Assembly (NCBI GenBank): GCA_002412885.1
Contig: DHVX01000004.1
Location: 1 to 48,665 of the forward strand
DNA from: Bacteroidales bacterium UBA5197
GTDB taxonomy: Bacteria; Bacteroidota; Bacteroidia; Bacteroidales; Lentimicrobiaceae
DNA length: 48,665 nucleotides
Reading direction: 5' to 3'
Shown here piece by piece: positions 25,576 to 32,770 of this stretch. A program made the position numbers and the translations under genes. Each line of letters opens with the position of its first letter. Positions within the stretch are counted from its first letter, which is position 1. Under the pieces are notes generated by a model. It was given only the letters and a program-made list of their open reading frames with translations. It did no database searches and had not been told where the DNA came from.

Positions 25576-25929
25576 TCAAAGATTAGATTTTGCTGTTTTC
25601 ACAGATTTTACGAGCATGTAGATAATTTCTTTGTTATCGGCTTGAAGATCTTCAAAAGTTACATGTGATATATATTCAGAATCTTTAAGAAGGCACGTCC
25701 AATATTCGCATTCGTTGGCTTCTTTTAATGCAATACTGAGCTTGGAAATAAAATCGGGTTTGGATTGACCGTATTCTGCTTCACGTACAAGAGCACCAGG
25801 GGCTGTACCTGCCTTAAGGAATTGCTTACTAAGAACAAACTCTTTATGTTGAGCAACAATCTGCTTATATACACTGATAACCTTAAGCGCGAAGTCGTAT
25901 GTCTTCTGCTTTAAGATGTTTTCTTTCAT
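25576..25929 (-). CDS. Four-helix-bundle protein (23S rRNA intervening-sequence family), 117 aa
   Basis: An all-helical protein with the family pattern KTYDFALKVISVYKQIVAQ, then LSKQFLKAGTAPGALVREAE, then DFISKLSIALKEANECEYWT and a final helix ending MLVKSVKTAKS. Proteins of this group are found encoded inside 23S rRNA intervening sequences and, very often in Bacteroidota, in intergenic DNA. They form pentamers of four-helix bundles, and their cellular role is not settled. This copy is not in an rRNA gene. It is flanked on both sides by short tandem and palindromic repeats, which is typical of its genomic setting and suggests it travels with such repeats. It is intact. Confidence 0.9.
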   Translation of the reverse strand: MKENILKQKTYDFALKVISVYKQIVAQHKEFVLSKQFLKAGTAPGALVREAEYGQSKPDFISKLSIALKEANECEYWTCLLKDSEYISHVTFEDLQADNKEIIYMLVKSVKTAKSNL

Positions 25930-26011
25930 ATTTCCAATATTTCATTCTCCATTTTTACTTTTCACTTTTCACACTTTATATCTATCGGGAGCACTTTTCG
26001 TTTTTGGGTCT

Positions 26012-26030
26012 CTGAGCAGAGTCGAAGGAC
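26012..26030 (+). repeat. Dispersed repeat ctgagcagagtcgaaggac
   Basis: One-base variant of the unit at 22169-22187. Confidence 0.65.
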
Positions 26031-26036
26031 ACTTAT

Positions 26037-26064
26037 ATTTTTCATTTTTCATTTTTCATTTTTC
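26037..26064. repeat. Seven-nucleotide tandem array (ATTTTTC x4)
   Basis: Four perfect consecutive ATTTTTC units end four bases before the stop codon of the degenerate rhodanese gene. Related ttttcattttt stretches lie at 25553-25575 and 25932-25975, on either side of the four-helix-bundle gene. Confidence 0.75.
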
Positions 26065-26068
26065 ACTC

Positions 26069-26680
26069 TCAGCAACCTCCCGCAGCCTTCACCACCTTCA
26101 CTCCCTGCGGAATAGAACCTGGAGCTGAAGCGCTTTTTGCCCCTGAAGGCTCGCCCTTGAAATAACGGTTGTAATCGAAACGAGCTTTTTCGGTTTGGGT
26201 TTCGGCTTTTCGTGGATCAAAGGTTTTTGAAACCAAATCGTTGTTGAATGAGATGCTGTTGGTTGCAACTTTCAGGTTTTTAACTCCTTTGGAAAGCAAA
26301 AGCTGACCGGCCATCATGGCTTGAGATTCTTCGGCTCCGAATAGAAGTAGTTTATCGGATTTTTTCAGAAGCTTGATGTTCTGCTTTTCGAGCAGTGATT
26401 GAAAAGGAATATGAAGAACTTCCGCACCACCTGAAATGCTGAGTGTGGGTGCATCTCCGAGATCCACAAGTGTGTATCCGGCCAGACTTCCGTTGTCATT
26501 CATCTGTTTCAGGGTAACCGGTAAAACCATTACCTCTTCGCTGAGCATCTGCTGTTGAACCTGCTCATTGGTCAGCGAATATTCGGGTGCCATCCATCCC
26601 TGCACAAGCATTACCACAACAAGGGTAAGTACAAAAGCCAGCGCGGCATTGGTGAGCATTTTATCGTTGATTTTTTCCAT
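26069..26680 (-). CDS. Membrane-anchored degenerate rhodanese-like protein with C-terminal Gly-Gly-Cys, 203 aa
   Basis: One N-terminal membrane helix at about 10-29 (AALAFVLTLVVVMLVQGW) would place the rest in the periplasm. Residues about 45-145 follow the rhodanese order (an LVDLGD strand, an HIPFQSLLE segment, KLLLFGAEESQAMMAGQLLL, GVKNLKV). At the point where a rhodanese has its catalytic cysteine loop there is FGAEESQ, so the fold is catalytically dead. The only cysteine in the whole protein is the last residue, in the tail VKAAGGC after a Ser/Ala/Gly/Pro-rich linker. I use ATG 26680; a TTG at 26704 is possible. It is the last gene of the sulfur operon, 95 nt after the YeeE-rhodanese fusion. 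I infer a persulfide-carrier or partner-docking role, not enzyme activity. Confidence 0.8.
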   Translation of the reverse strand: MEKINDKMLTNAALAFVLTLVVVMLVQGWMAPEYSLTNEQVQQQMLSEEVMVLPVTLKQMNDNGSLAGYTLVDLGDAPTLSISGGAEVLHIPFQSLLEKQNIKLLKKSDKLLLFGAEESQAMMAGQLLLSKGVKNLKVATNSISFNNDLVSKTFDPRKAETQTEKARFDYNRYFKGEPSGAKSASAPGSIPQGVKVVKAAGGC

Positions 26681-26775
26681 GATTTTCGTTTGTTGCTGTT
26701 TCAATCCGTAATTTTTGCTTTAGGGCAAGTCTAAAAATGAAATCCAGGAAATTCGTAGCGGATTCCAGCGCTGGC

Positions 26776-28002
26776 TTAGCATCCGCCTTTGCCTGCGACC
26801 GGTGGCTGAATATCAACCAATGTTCTTACAGGTGATGGCTTTCCGCTGGTTTTTATTATTGCGCCTCCCTGTTCAAAGATTTCACCGGCTTTTACAAAGA
26901 ACCGGTCTCTGAACTGTGACATTTCATTGTTGACCAATGAATCACTTTCGTACTGAAAAACGCTTGCAAAAAGCCCGTTTAGTCCATCTTTCAATACATA
27001 ACTGTTTTTGATGCCCGATCTTCTGGTGAGCAGCCATGCCTGATCCGCCGCGGTTGAACCGAAACTGTAAAAGACAATACGGTTATCAGAACCGGAGAGA
27101 ATTTTTTTGCTGGATTTGTCAAGAATGCGATCCAATGGAACATTTACAGAACCGGGAAGGTTGAAACGAAGGAAATCTGCTTCTGGTCTGACATCTACCA
27201 GCAATAAATCCATCTCACGTTGGTGGAGCAGTTTATACGTAACTTCTTCTGCCTCAATATACTGTTTGCCTGCTGCTGCTTCTTCGAGCAACGATTGAGC
27301 ATTGGCTTCGTACCATTTGGCTTTCGGACTTTCAGGAAGTATAAGAATCAAAATGGCAAGCCCGAACATTAAGGCAAACGGAGCTGTGTAGGACGGGTGG
27401 AATAGTCCGGCTTCTGATTTAAGTCCGTTTACTTTGTCTTCGATTTTACGGGTGATGATAAATGCGGCAAGTGCAATCACTACAAGGAAGAACACAAACC
27501 AATCGCGTGACATGCCCAGTGAGTCGTATACGAAAATTCCGCCGAGGTCTGAACCCATGTAGAGGGGTTCAAATGTGTCATAAAATTGCCCAAAAACAAA
27601 AATGCCGATCATCATACCAATTATAAAGAGCATGGCATCCACCTTTCCGATAACCGCCGCCACCAGACTGGTTCCCGGGCAAAAGCCGCCAAGTATAAAT
27701 CCAACGCCCATAATTGCGCCGCCCACAATGGCCGACCACAGGAAAGTAGGATTGATGTAGATCATGCTGTAATCTATCCAGCCGATATAGCTGAATAGCA
27801 GTAAACCTAAGGCCGCGGTAATGGCTGCGGTGAAAAATACGCGCAAAACCACAAAATCGTATCCGTAAAAAACGCCGGCCAGCTTTCGCGATGTAGAGAA
27901 ACCGGCCTGCTCGAGTACATAGCCGAACCCCAGCCCGATTACAAAGGCGAAGAAGAGGTTCAGGTCAGGATTAACAAATCCCTGAGGAATTAAAGGTCCC
28001 AT
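26776..28002 (-). CDS. YeeE/YedE sulfur-transport protein fused to a cysteine-less rhodanese domain, C-terminal Gly-Gly-Cys, 408 aa
   Basis: Six membrane helices occupy about residues 13-240. The third ends in the pore motif GGFCPGTS (Cys at about 107), the conserved cysteine half-site of YeeE/YedE (TsuA/PmpA-type) thiosulfate or sulfur transporters. A rhodanese fold follows at about 275-365 (LLLVDVRPEADFLRFNLPGS, then VNVPLDRIL and GIKNSYVLKDGLNGL). Its active-site loop reads FYSFGSTAAD, with no cysteine. Only two cysteines exist in the protein: the pore one and the final residue of GKGGC. Charge distribution (basic loops after helices 1, 3 and 5) predicts that the C-terminal domain is periplasmic. 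ATG 28002 is chosen; a TTG further upstream would overlap the previous gene. It pairs with the smaller YeeE protein 16 nt upstream. Confidence 0.88.
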   Translation of the reverse strand: MGPLIPQGFVNPDLNLFFAFVIGLGFGYVLEQAGFSTSRKLAGVFYGYDFVVLRVFFTAAITAALGLLLFSYIGWIDYSMIYINPTFLWSAIVGGAIMGVGFILGGFCPGTSLVAAVIGKVDAMLFIIGMMIGIFVFGQFYDTFEPLYMGSDLGGIFVYDSLGMSRDWFVFFLVVIALAAFIITRKIEDKVNGLKSEAGLFHPSYTAPFALMFGLAILILILPESPKAKWYEANAQSLLEEAAAGKQYIEAEEVTYKLLHQREMDLLLVDVRPEADFLRFNLPGSVNVPLDRILDKSSKKILSGSDNRIVFYSFGSTAADQAWLLTRRSGIKNSYVLKDGLNGLFASVFQYESDSLVNNEMSQFRDRFFVKAGEIFEQGGAIIKTSGKPSPVRTLVDIQPPVAGKGGC

Positions 28003-28018
28003 AGTTTTACCGGTTTTA

Positions 28019-28543
28019 TTATTGAATCCAAAGTTTTCTGAAAAAATAAGCAACTATATATCCGGTCCCGAAAATGGCCATCATGGTAATAAATCCGGCA
28101 GCTGACAGGTTTGCCATTCCGCTGAGGGCAGCGCCGCTTGTGCATCCGCGTCCGAACTGACTGCCAATTCCGAAAAGGAAACCACCTGCAACTGCAAAGC
28201 CGAGGCGGACGTAGTTTGAAATCTGCGGTCCTTTGTCGATGGAAATTCCTGCCCGACCCGACATAAAGCCTGAGAAGAATGCACCTCCCAACACTCCGAG
28301 CGTAAGATACACCAACCAGTTTTTCATGGGGCGTCCATCGCCTTCAGCAAAGAACGAAGCATAAAACGGGTGATTGTTCGCATATTTGGGAGAAATGCTT
28401 CCAATGGTTTCAATCACCACACTTTTAACCGCCCCGCTGGCGCCAAGGCCTCGTCCGGTGATAAAAATGGCAGCAAGCAATACCAGTCCGAGTAAAAAGC
28501 CGGCCAGGTAAGGGTTCATATAAGGTTTGGGTTTCTGTTCCAT
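28019..28543 (-). CDS. YeeE/YedE sulfur-transport half protein, 174 aa
   Basis: An inner-membrane protein with about four helices and the conserved motif FGRGCTSG (Cys at about 135), the second type of cysteine half-site of YeeE/YedE transporters. In two-gene versions one protein carries GRGCTSG and the other GFCPGT, exactly as seen here with the following gene. Together they should make the thiosulfate or sulfane-sulfur channel, with thiol relay through the cysteines. The start is ATG 28543, 11 nt after the rhodanese lipoprotein's stop. A TTG at 28561 would overlap it. The single cysteine in the protein is the pore residue. Confidence 0.9.
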   Translation of the reverse strand: MEQKPKPYMNPYLAGFLLGLVLLAAIFITGRGLGASGAVKSVVIETIGSISPKYANNHPFYASFFAEGDGRPMKNWLVYLTLGVLGGAFFSGFMSGRAGISIDKGPQISNYVRLGFAVAGGFLFGIGSQFGRGCTSGAALSGMANLSAAGFITMMAIFGTGYIVAYFFRKLWIQ

Positions 28544-28554
28544 ATTTTTAATTT

Positions 28555-29634
28555 TTAGCAACCTCCGGCAGCTGATTTTACTTTGGTCGTTGATTTCCCG
28601 GTTTCAGGCGCAACTGATTGGCCGGTGGTAAACGGGATGTCATTCTTTTGTGCAGCAGACCAATATCTTGGTGTGCCCTGATCATTCTTTTCAAGAAATC
28701 CATGCATGAACCTGTTGGCTCCATAAAGTATCGAACGGGCATCATAACCCAGCATTCTCAGATAAGCTGTGGCATAAGCGCTATGATGTCCATTGAAACA
28801 ATATACCACAATCGGTTTATCAGCAGGCAGGGTAAGTAATTGCTTGTCAATCGAAAGAGATTTGGTGGGGGCGTAGCGAACTGCGCCGGGCAAATGTCCG
28901 CTCTTTGAATAATGATCGGGCGAAACATAAGCTACAATGAAATAGTCAGATGGATTTTTCATCACTTCCGCGTATTCAATTAAAAACTGATTGCTTTCCT
29001 GCGAAAGGAGATTTCTTGCCTGAATTGATGCAATTTGGTAACCATCATCGCCTTGCACTGAAATTGCAGGCAGGCTGCTTTGCTGCGGAAAAGGGTGATT
29101 GGCGGTGTCGGCAGTCGCCTCAGCATGGTTGCCGATAACACTGTCCCAACCTTTGGCAAATTCAGCTTTCAGGCTGCTGAGACCATAACGAACCGACCAT
29201 GTATTGGTATTTCCAAGCAAACGCATTATCCCGTTTACATATGCCGATAGTTGTCCACGGTTGCAAAGAAATACAATCCGGTCAAATGAGGGCGCATCAA
29301 TGTGGTTTCTGAAAAAATCAGGAACATCAGCAGGCTGAACATTTATGGCTCCTTTGATGTGTCCGGCTGCAAATTCCTCAGCATTGCGCAAGTCAATAAC
29401 AAGGATATCCTTTTTATTCATTATTTCGATAAATCCCGCAGCTGTCATTACAGCCGGAGTGCCTTCGGAATTTATGTAGTTCCCGTTTTCAACGAAATAG
29501 TCATACAAAACCTGCGTTGTATTTTCATTGCCTGAAGCTTCTGCACCATTGTTCTCCTTACTTCCGCAACTGCTTAGCAGGGAAATAATCAACGAGAACA
29601 ATAAGAAGGATATGATAAAGGTTTTCTGTTTCAT
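28555..29634 (-). CDS. Double-rhodanese lipoprotein with C-terminal Gly-Gly-Cys, 359 aa
   Basis: A lipoprotein signal with lipobox LLSSC (Cys23) exports and anchors the protein to a membrane facing the periplasm. Two rhodanese domains follow. The first, at about 60-165, has the active loop CNRGQL (Cys124) after LVIDLRNAEEFAAGHIKGA. The second, at about 200-325, has CFNGHH (Cys279) after GHLPGAVRY. Both keep their sulfur-accepting cysteine, so persulfide transfer is likely. A flexible Thr/Ser/Lys tail ends in KSAAGGC, the same terminal tripeptide as two other proteins of the operon. It overlaps the cytochrome b gene by four bases (ATGA), so it is translationally coupled. I infer that it takes sulfane sulfur from the product of the octaheme enzyme and passes it to the transporters. 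Confidence 0.9.
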   Translation of the reverse strand: MKQKTFIISFLLFSLIISLLSSCGSKENNGAEASGNENTTQVLYDYFVENGNYINSEGTPAVMTAAGFIEIMNKKDILVIDLRNAEEFAAGHIKGAINVQPADVPDFFRNHIDAPSFDRIVFLCNRGQLSAYVNGIMRLLGNTNTWSVRYGLSSLKAEFAKGWDSVIGNHAEATADTANHPFPQQSSLPAISVQGDDGYQIASIQARNLLSQESNQFLIEYAEVMKNPSDYFIVAYVSPDHYSKSGHLPGAVRYAPTKSLSIDKQLLTLPADKPIVVYCFNGHHSAYATAYLRMLGYDARSILYGANRFMHGFLEKNDQGTPRYWSAAQKNDIPFTTGQSVAPETGKSTTKVKSAAGGC

Positions 29635-30308
29635 GATCCTGAGGTGTTTGTGTCAGTTTTTTCAGAATTAACATCATGTTCCGGTGAATCATCCTCATCT
29701 TCAAGCTCTTCCCATCCTGTAATCATTGCCTGAAGGTTTGAAGTGACGGTATGTCCGGTTGTAATAAGATAGAGGTGCACCACAACAAACGACAGCAAAA
29801 CAAAAGCTCCGGCAGTATGCACCAGCGCGATGATTTCAAGATTGTCAATATTGATCATGGCAATTGAATCGCCTTGCGGATAGCGATAGAACATAAATAA
29901 CAATCCCGAAATTACCATTACAGGAATTACCAGTAATTTAAGTCCCAGATAAACCAATCTTTGCAGTGGATTCAGTTTGCTGATGATTGTTTTTTTGGTA
30001 GGGTGGGGGGCGTTTCGGAATATTCCGAAAAGGTAAAACTCAGCCTGAGCTTTCAGGTTTTGTGTGGTAGGGATGTATTGTTTCCATTCTCCGGTAGTGA
30101 TGTGCCAGAAAATAGCGAAAACGATCAGAATAATAAATCCCCACGCAGCTTTATTGTGAATGTCAACAGCTGTTTCAAATCCGAAGAATTCATAAGAACT
30201 GTGAATTTCAAAGCCTGTAAAGGCGAGCAGAAAGATAAGCAAGGCCTGATTCCAGTGCCAGAATCTCTCAAATCCCTGGTAAACATATACTTTTTTGTGT
30301 TTGCTCAT
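29631..30308 (-). CDS. Cytochrome b561-type membrane subunit, 225 aa
   Basis: Four membrane helices at about 20-38, 55-70, 125-145 and 165-187, with histidines placed as haem b ligands (FERFWHWNQ, AIFWHITTGEW, ALVHTAGAF, VVVHLYLITTGH). This is the pattern of di-haem cytochrome b subunits in Ni-Fe hydrogenases, formate dehydrogenases and thiosulfate reductases. It would pass electrons between quinol and the octaheme cytochrome encoded 12 nt upstream. The C-terminus is a charged acidic tail (EELEDEDDSPEHD) with no predicted role. The gene ends overlapping the lipoprotein start. Confidence 0.9.
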   Translation of the reverse strand: MSKHKKVYVYQGFERFWHWNQALLIFLLAFTGFEIHSSYEFFGFETAVDIHNKAAWGFIILIVFAIFWHITTGEWKQYIPTTQNLKAQAEFYLFGIFRNAPHPTKKTIISKLNPLQRLVYLGLKLLVIPVMVISGLLFMFYRYPQGDSIAMINIDNLEIIALVHTAGAFVLLSFVVVHLYLITTGHTVTSNLQAMITGWEELEDEDDSPEHDVNSEKTDTNTSGS

Positions 30309-30320
30309 GATGTTTGGATT

Positions 30321-31916
30321 TTATTGGATTTGAGCTGTTTTGCGTTTTCTGGCTGCCATGTATCTGATGCTTGCATGGGCAAAAATTCCGATAAAAGACA
30401 ACAGTAATGTCAATTGCCCTGCCAGATCGATAAATCGGTTTCGGTCGCGTCCCGGCATGTAAAAGTCAGTGAGTGTGGCCAAACGACCATCGTTGCGTGT
30501 ATGACATTCCTTACAGGTTACTGCCTGCGATGCTGGTGAAACCATATGATTCACCGGCATGTACATTTCTGTCTCTATAAAAGCGTAGTTTCCGCTGTAA
30601 GGCAATGGAATGTATGCCATTCCTTCTTCAATGGAACGTTCCCAGTCAAGGTCGAGCCACAATGCTCCTTTCCCTTTTTCCTTATCCCAAAGCTTGGCCT
30701 GAATGATGGTTAAATGCTCTGTATCGTAAGGCTGGCGGCCTCTATGAACTTTCATAGGAACTATCTTGCTGTTGCGGTCTCTGTATTCGCCAAACAAGGT
30801 ATTGATTTTGAGCATTCCGCTAAGTGTGTCAACCTTGTCGGTGATCAGATGGTGATCGGCGGTTCCGTTAAACCAGAAATATTCAGGTTTGACATTTTTC
30901 TCCCACACAAAATCTCCTTTTATGGAAGTGTAGACTATATTGCCATCTGCATCAAGCAGTTCATATTCTTTCCCGTCTTTTTTGCGGGTTGCTGTTGCCC
31001 AGTCCCAATACATTTTTGTGGCATTCACCTTTGCATAAATGGGAATGTGGCAGGTCTGGCATCCTACTTTAATGGAGTGTTCGTTGAGGATGTTTTTCTG
31101 ATGCGGGAATTCGGTGTGGCAGTCCTCGCAATTCAATCGTTGTGTGTTGGTAGAAGAAACCCCATAATAGCGGCCTTTCATCACATGATTTTCAGCAGTA
31201 TGGCAGTCAACGCAATTCATGTGGGCTCCGTCAACACCCATATGTACATCAACATCTCTGCCGGCAGTCAGCAGCGCAATTTCAAGATCTCCGTGTTTGA
31301 CATTGTTTCCGCCGCCGCCACCAAAATGGCAATTTCCGCAGTTCTCACTTTTGGGCTGTCCCATGCTGGCAAGTATTTTTTTGAAATCAGGTCCGTCAGG
31401 TCCCATCTCAGGATATCCTGCTCCTCCACTTGCTTTTTTGTATGTGCCGGTATTGTCATGACAAACGATACAGTCAATATTAAAGGGATTTGTAAAATCG
31501 AATGTCTTGTCGTTCCAACCATATCCTGCATGGCATTTCATGCAGCTTCCTTCGTTCGACTGAACCCCGGTGCAGAAATTGTTGATCAGGTTCTTTTTAC
31601 CCAGATAAGTAACTCCCCTGCCCGGAATAAATTCTTCTCTTTCCCATTTAAAATGGGCACTGTGCAGAAGCTCTGTCCCACGTTCGGTATGGCAGGTAAG
31701 GCAAGCCGCAGTCATTTCGTGAGGATTGTTGAAATCCTTTTGCAGAATTTCCATTTTGCTGTGATCAACGCCGGACTTATGTTCCTTCGGATATTCCTGC
31801 CGAAGTGCTTCAAGCTTGCTGTGATCAGCCTTTGGCGCCCTCAGTGCCACTGTTATTATCAGCAGTGGTGCCACTATGGCTAAAAAAAAGGTGATTGCCT
31901 TGGTGAATTTTTTCAT
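30321..31916 (-). CDS. Octaheme c-type cytochrome, tetrathionate reductase family, 531 aa
   Basis: Eight CxxCH haem-binding motifs have first cysteines at about residues 72, 125, 149, 193, 235, 263, 286 and 468 (CLTCH, CMKCH, CIVCH, CGNCH, CVDCH, CEDCH, CQTCH, CKECH). This count, with seven clustered and one far downstream, matches the Shewanella octaheme tetrathionate reductase (OTR) family. That enzyme reduces tetrathionate, nitrite and hydroxylamine in vitro. An N-terminal helix (about 10-26) exports or anchors it, and a C-terminal helix (FIDLAGQLTLLLSFIGIFAH) anchors the other end, so the haem domain lies in the periplasm. A DHSKxE pair repeats at about 31 and 51. ATG 31916 is chosen because the hydrophobic segment follows directly. 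The physiological substrate is uncertain. It is the first gene of the sulfur operon. Confidence 0.92.
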   Translation of the reverse strand: MKKFTKAITFFLAIVAPLLIITVALRAPKADHSKLEALRQEYPKEHKSGVDHSKMEILQKDFNNPHEMTAACLTCHTERGTELLHSAHFKWEREEFIPGRGVTYLGKKNLINNFCTGVQSNEGSCMKCHAGYGWNDKTFDFTNPFNIDCIVCHDNTGTYKKASGGAGYPEMGPDGPDFKKILASMGQPKSENCGNCHFGGGGGNNVKHGDLEIALLTAGRDVDVHMGVDGAHMNCVDCHTAENHVMKGRYYGVSSTNTQRLNCEDCHTEFPHQKNILNEHSIKVGCQTCHIPIYAKVNATKMYWDWATATRKKDGKEYELLDADGNIVYTSIKGDFVWEKNVKPEYFWFNGTADHHLITDKVDTLSGMLKINTLFGEYRDRNSKIVPMKVHRGRQPYDTEHLTIIQAKLWDKEKGKGALWLDLDWERSIEEGMAYIPLPYSGNYAFIETEMYMPVNHMVSPASQAVTCKECHTRNDGRLATLTDFYMPGRDRNRFIDLAGQLTLLLSFIGIFAHASIRYMAARKRKTAQIQ

Positions 31917-32022
31917 GTCAGTTGAATTGACGGGTGTAAGCGGCATACTTGGTGCTTTATGTTTGGATACTCATTATTACTCTATTTTGAAATGCCTCAT
32001 TACGAGAACATATTCAGTCATG

Positions 32023-32030
32023 CAAAGATA
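32023..32030 (-). promoter_or_regulatory. Promoter element TATCTTTG for the octaheme operon
   Basis: On the minus strand this matches TAnnTTTG, about 107 nt upstream of the cytochrome start. No clear -33 box is seen. Confidence 0.48.
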
Positions 32031-32410
32031 GATATAACTATATACGAGATTTTGGGCCGAGCTAATTTAGTGCCGTTCTTAATAAGGTTTTAAAAAACAC
32101 ATAATCAAGCATATAGATGCTATTTTGTAATTTAGATATGTTATAAATTAGGGGTACTCATGCGCTAAATTGATTATTAGTGTTGTTGATATTTTTAATT
32201 CATTTTTTTTGCTTTGTTTGCTCATTTGAAAAGAATCTGATGAATATCTGAAGAAAATTCTATTAATGCTAACTTTATCCGGCTTTGATAATTTAATATA
32301 TTGTTGTCCGGGGAAAGTTTCGATTATTTTTCCAAATGACTGATATTGTCGCTCTTTGACAAAAGTTTTAGAACAATACCTTACTTTAATAAATTTGCCA
32401 CCAAAGCACT

Positions 32411-32430
32411 ATCCCGATAGCTATCGGGAT
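32411..32430. repeat. 20-bp palindrome atcccgatagctatcgggat
   Basis: Perfect inverted repeat and the longest copy of the cgatagctatcg family in the window (others at 24185-24202 and, degenerate, 25532-25549). Confidence 0.75.
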
Positions 32431-32588
32431 GGAGTCTTGGAGATTTTGTGGCAAGAAAATTTTCGATTTTTACCAGACAATAGTGAATTTTATATTAATT
32501 ACTTGTGATATATGATGTCAATGCTATTGTAGTATATTGGCATCAGGAGGGAATAATAGTGTAAACCTTTTGGTATATTTTTTTAATG

Positions 32589-32596
32589 TAATTTTG
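32589..32596 (+). promoter_or_regulatory. Candidate promoter element TAATTTTG for hemH
   Basis: It fits TAnnTTTG, with a TTTG box at 32569-32572, 16 nt upstream (slightly short spacing). It implies a leader of about 165 nt containing the hairpin at 32675-32692. Confidence 0.42.
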
Positions 32597-32674
32597 CTTT
32601 GACCACATAGGTTAGCAGCTGAACAGGTTTGCAGAAGCTATCCCGGGAAAGCAGGATTCATATCAGCAACATGT

Positions 32675-32692
32675 TTAAACCACTGGGTTTAA
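32675..32692 (+). promoter_or_regulatory. Hairpin ttaaacc-actg-ggtttaa in the hemH leader
   Basis: A perfect 7-bp stem with 4-nt loop, 79 nt before the hemH start codon. It may be an operator or a leader structure, with no T-run. Its role is unknown. Confidence 0.4.
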
Positions 32693-32770
32693 GTGATTGT
32701 AAGGAGTTTAAGCTGATTTAGACATGTCTGCAATGGAGTAAAGCCAATAATAATTAACCATACAAAAATT

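Larger units (their letters stand above)
31917..32770. other. Large divergent intergenic region between the sulfur operon and hemH, 854 nt
   Basis: No coding frame is believable. It is AT-rich and holds a minus-strand promoter element, a 20-bp palindrome, a hairpin and a plus-strand promoter element, listed separately. A lone TAAGGTT lies at 32083-32089. The length leaves room for control of both divergent units. Confidence 0.6.

Noticed and set aside
30714..31883. Long plus-strand frame of 389 residues opposite the octaheme cytochrome
   Set aside because: It is the antisense shadow of a gene with eight haem motifs and unbroken family similarity. The mirror frame is open because of codon bias.
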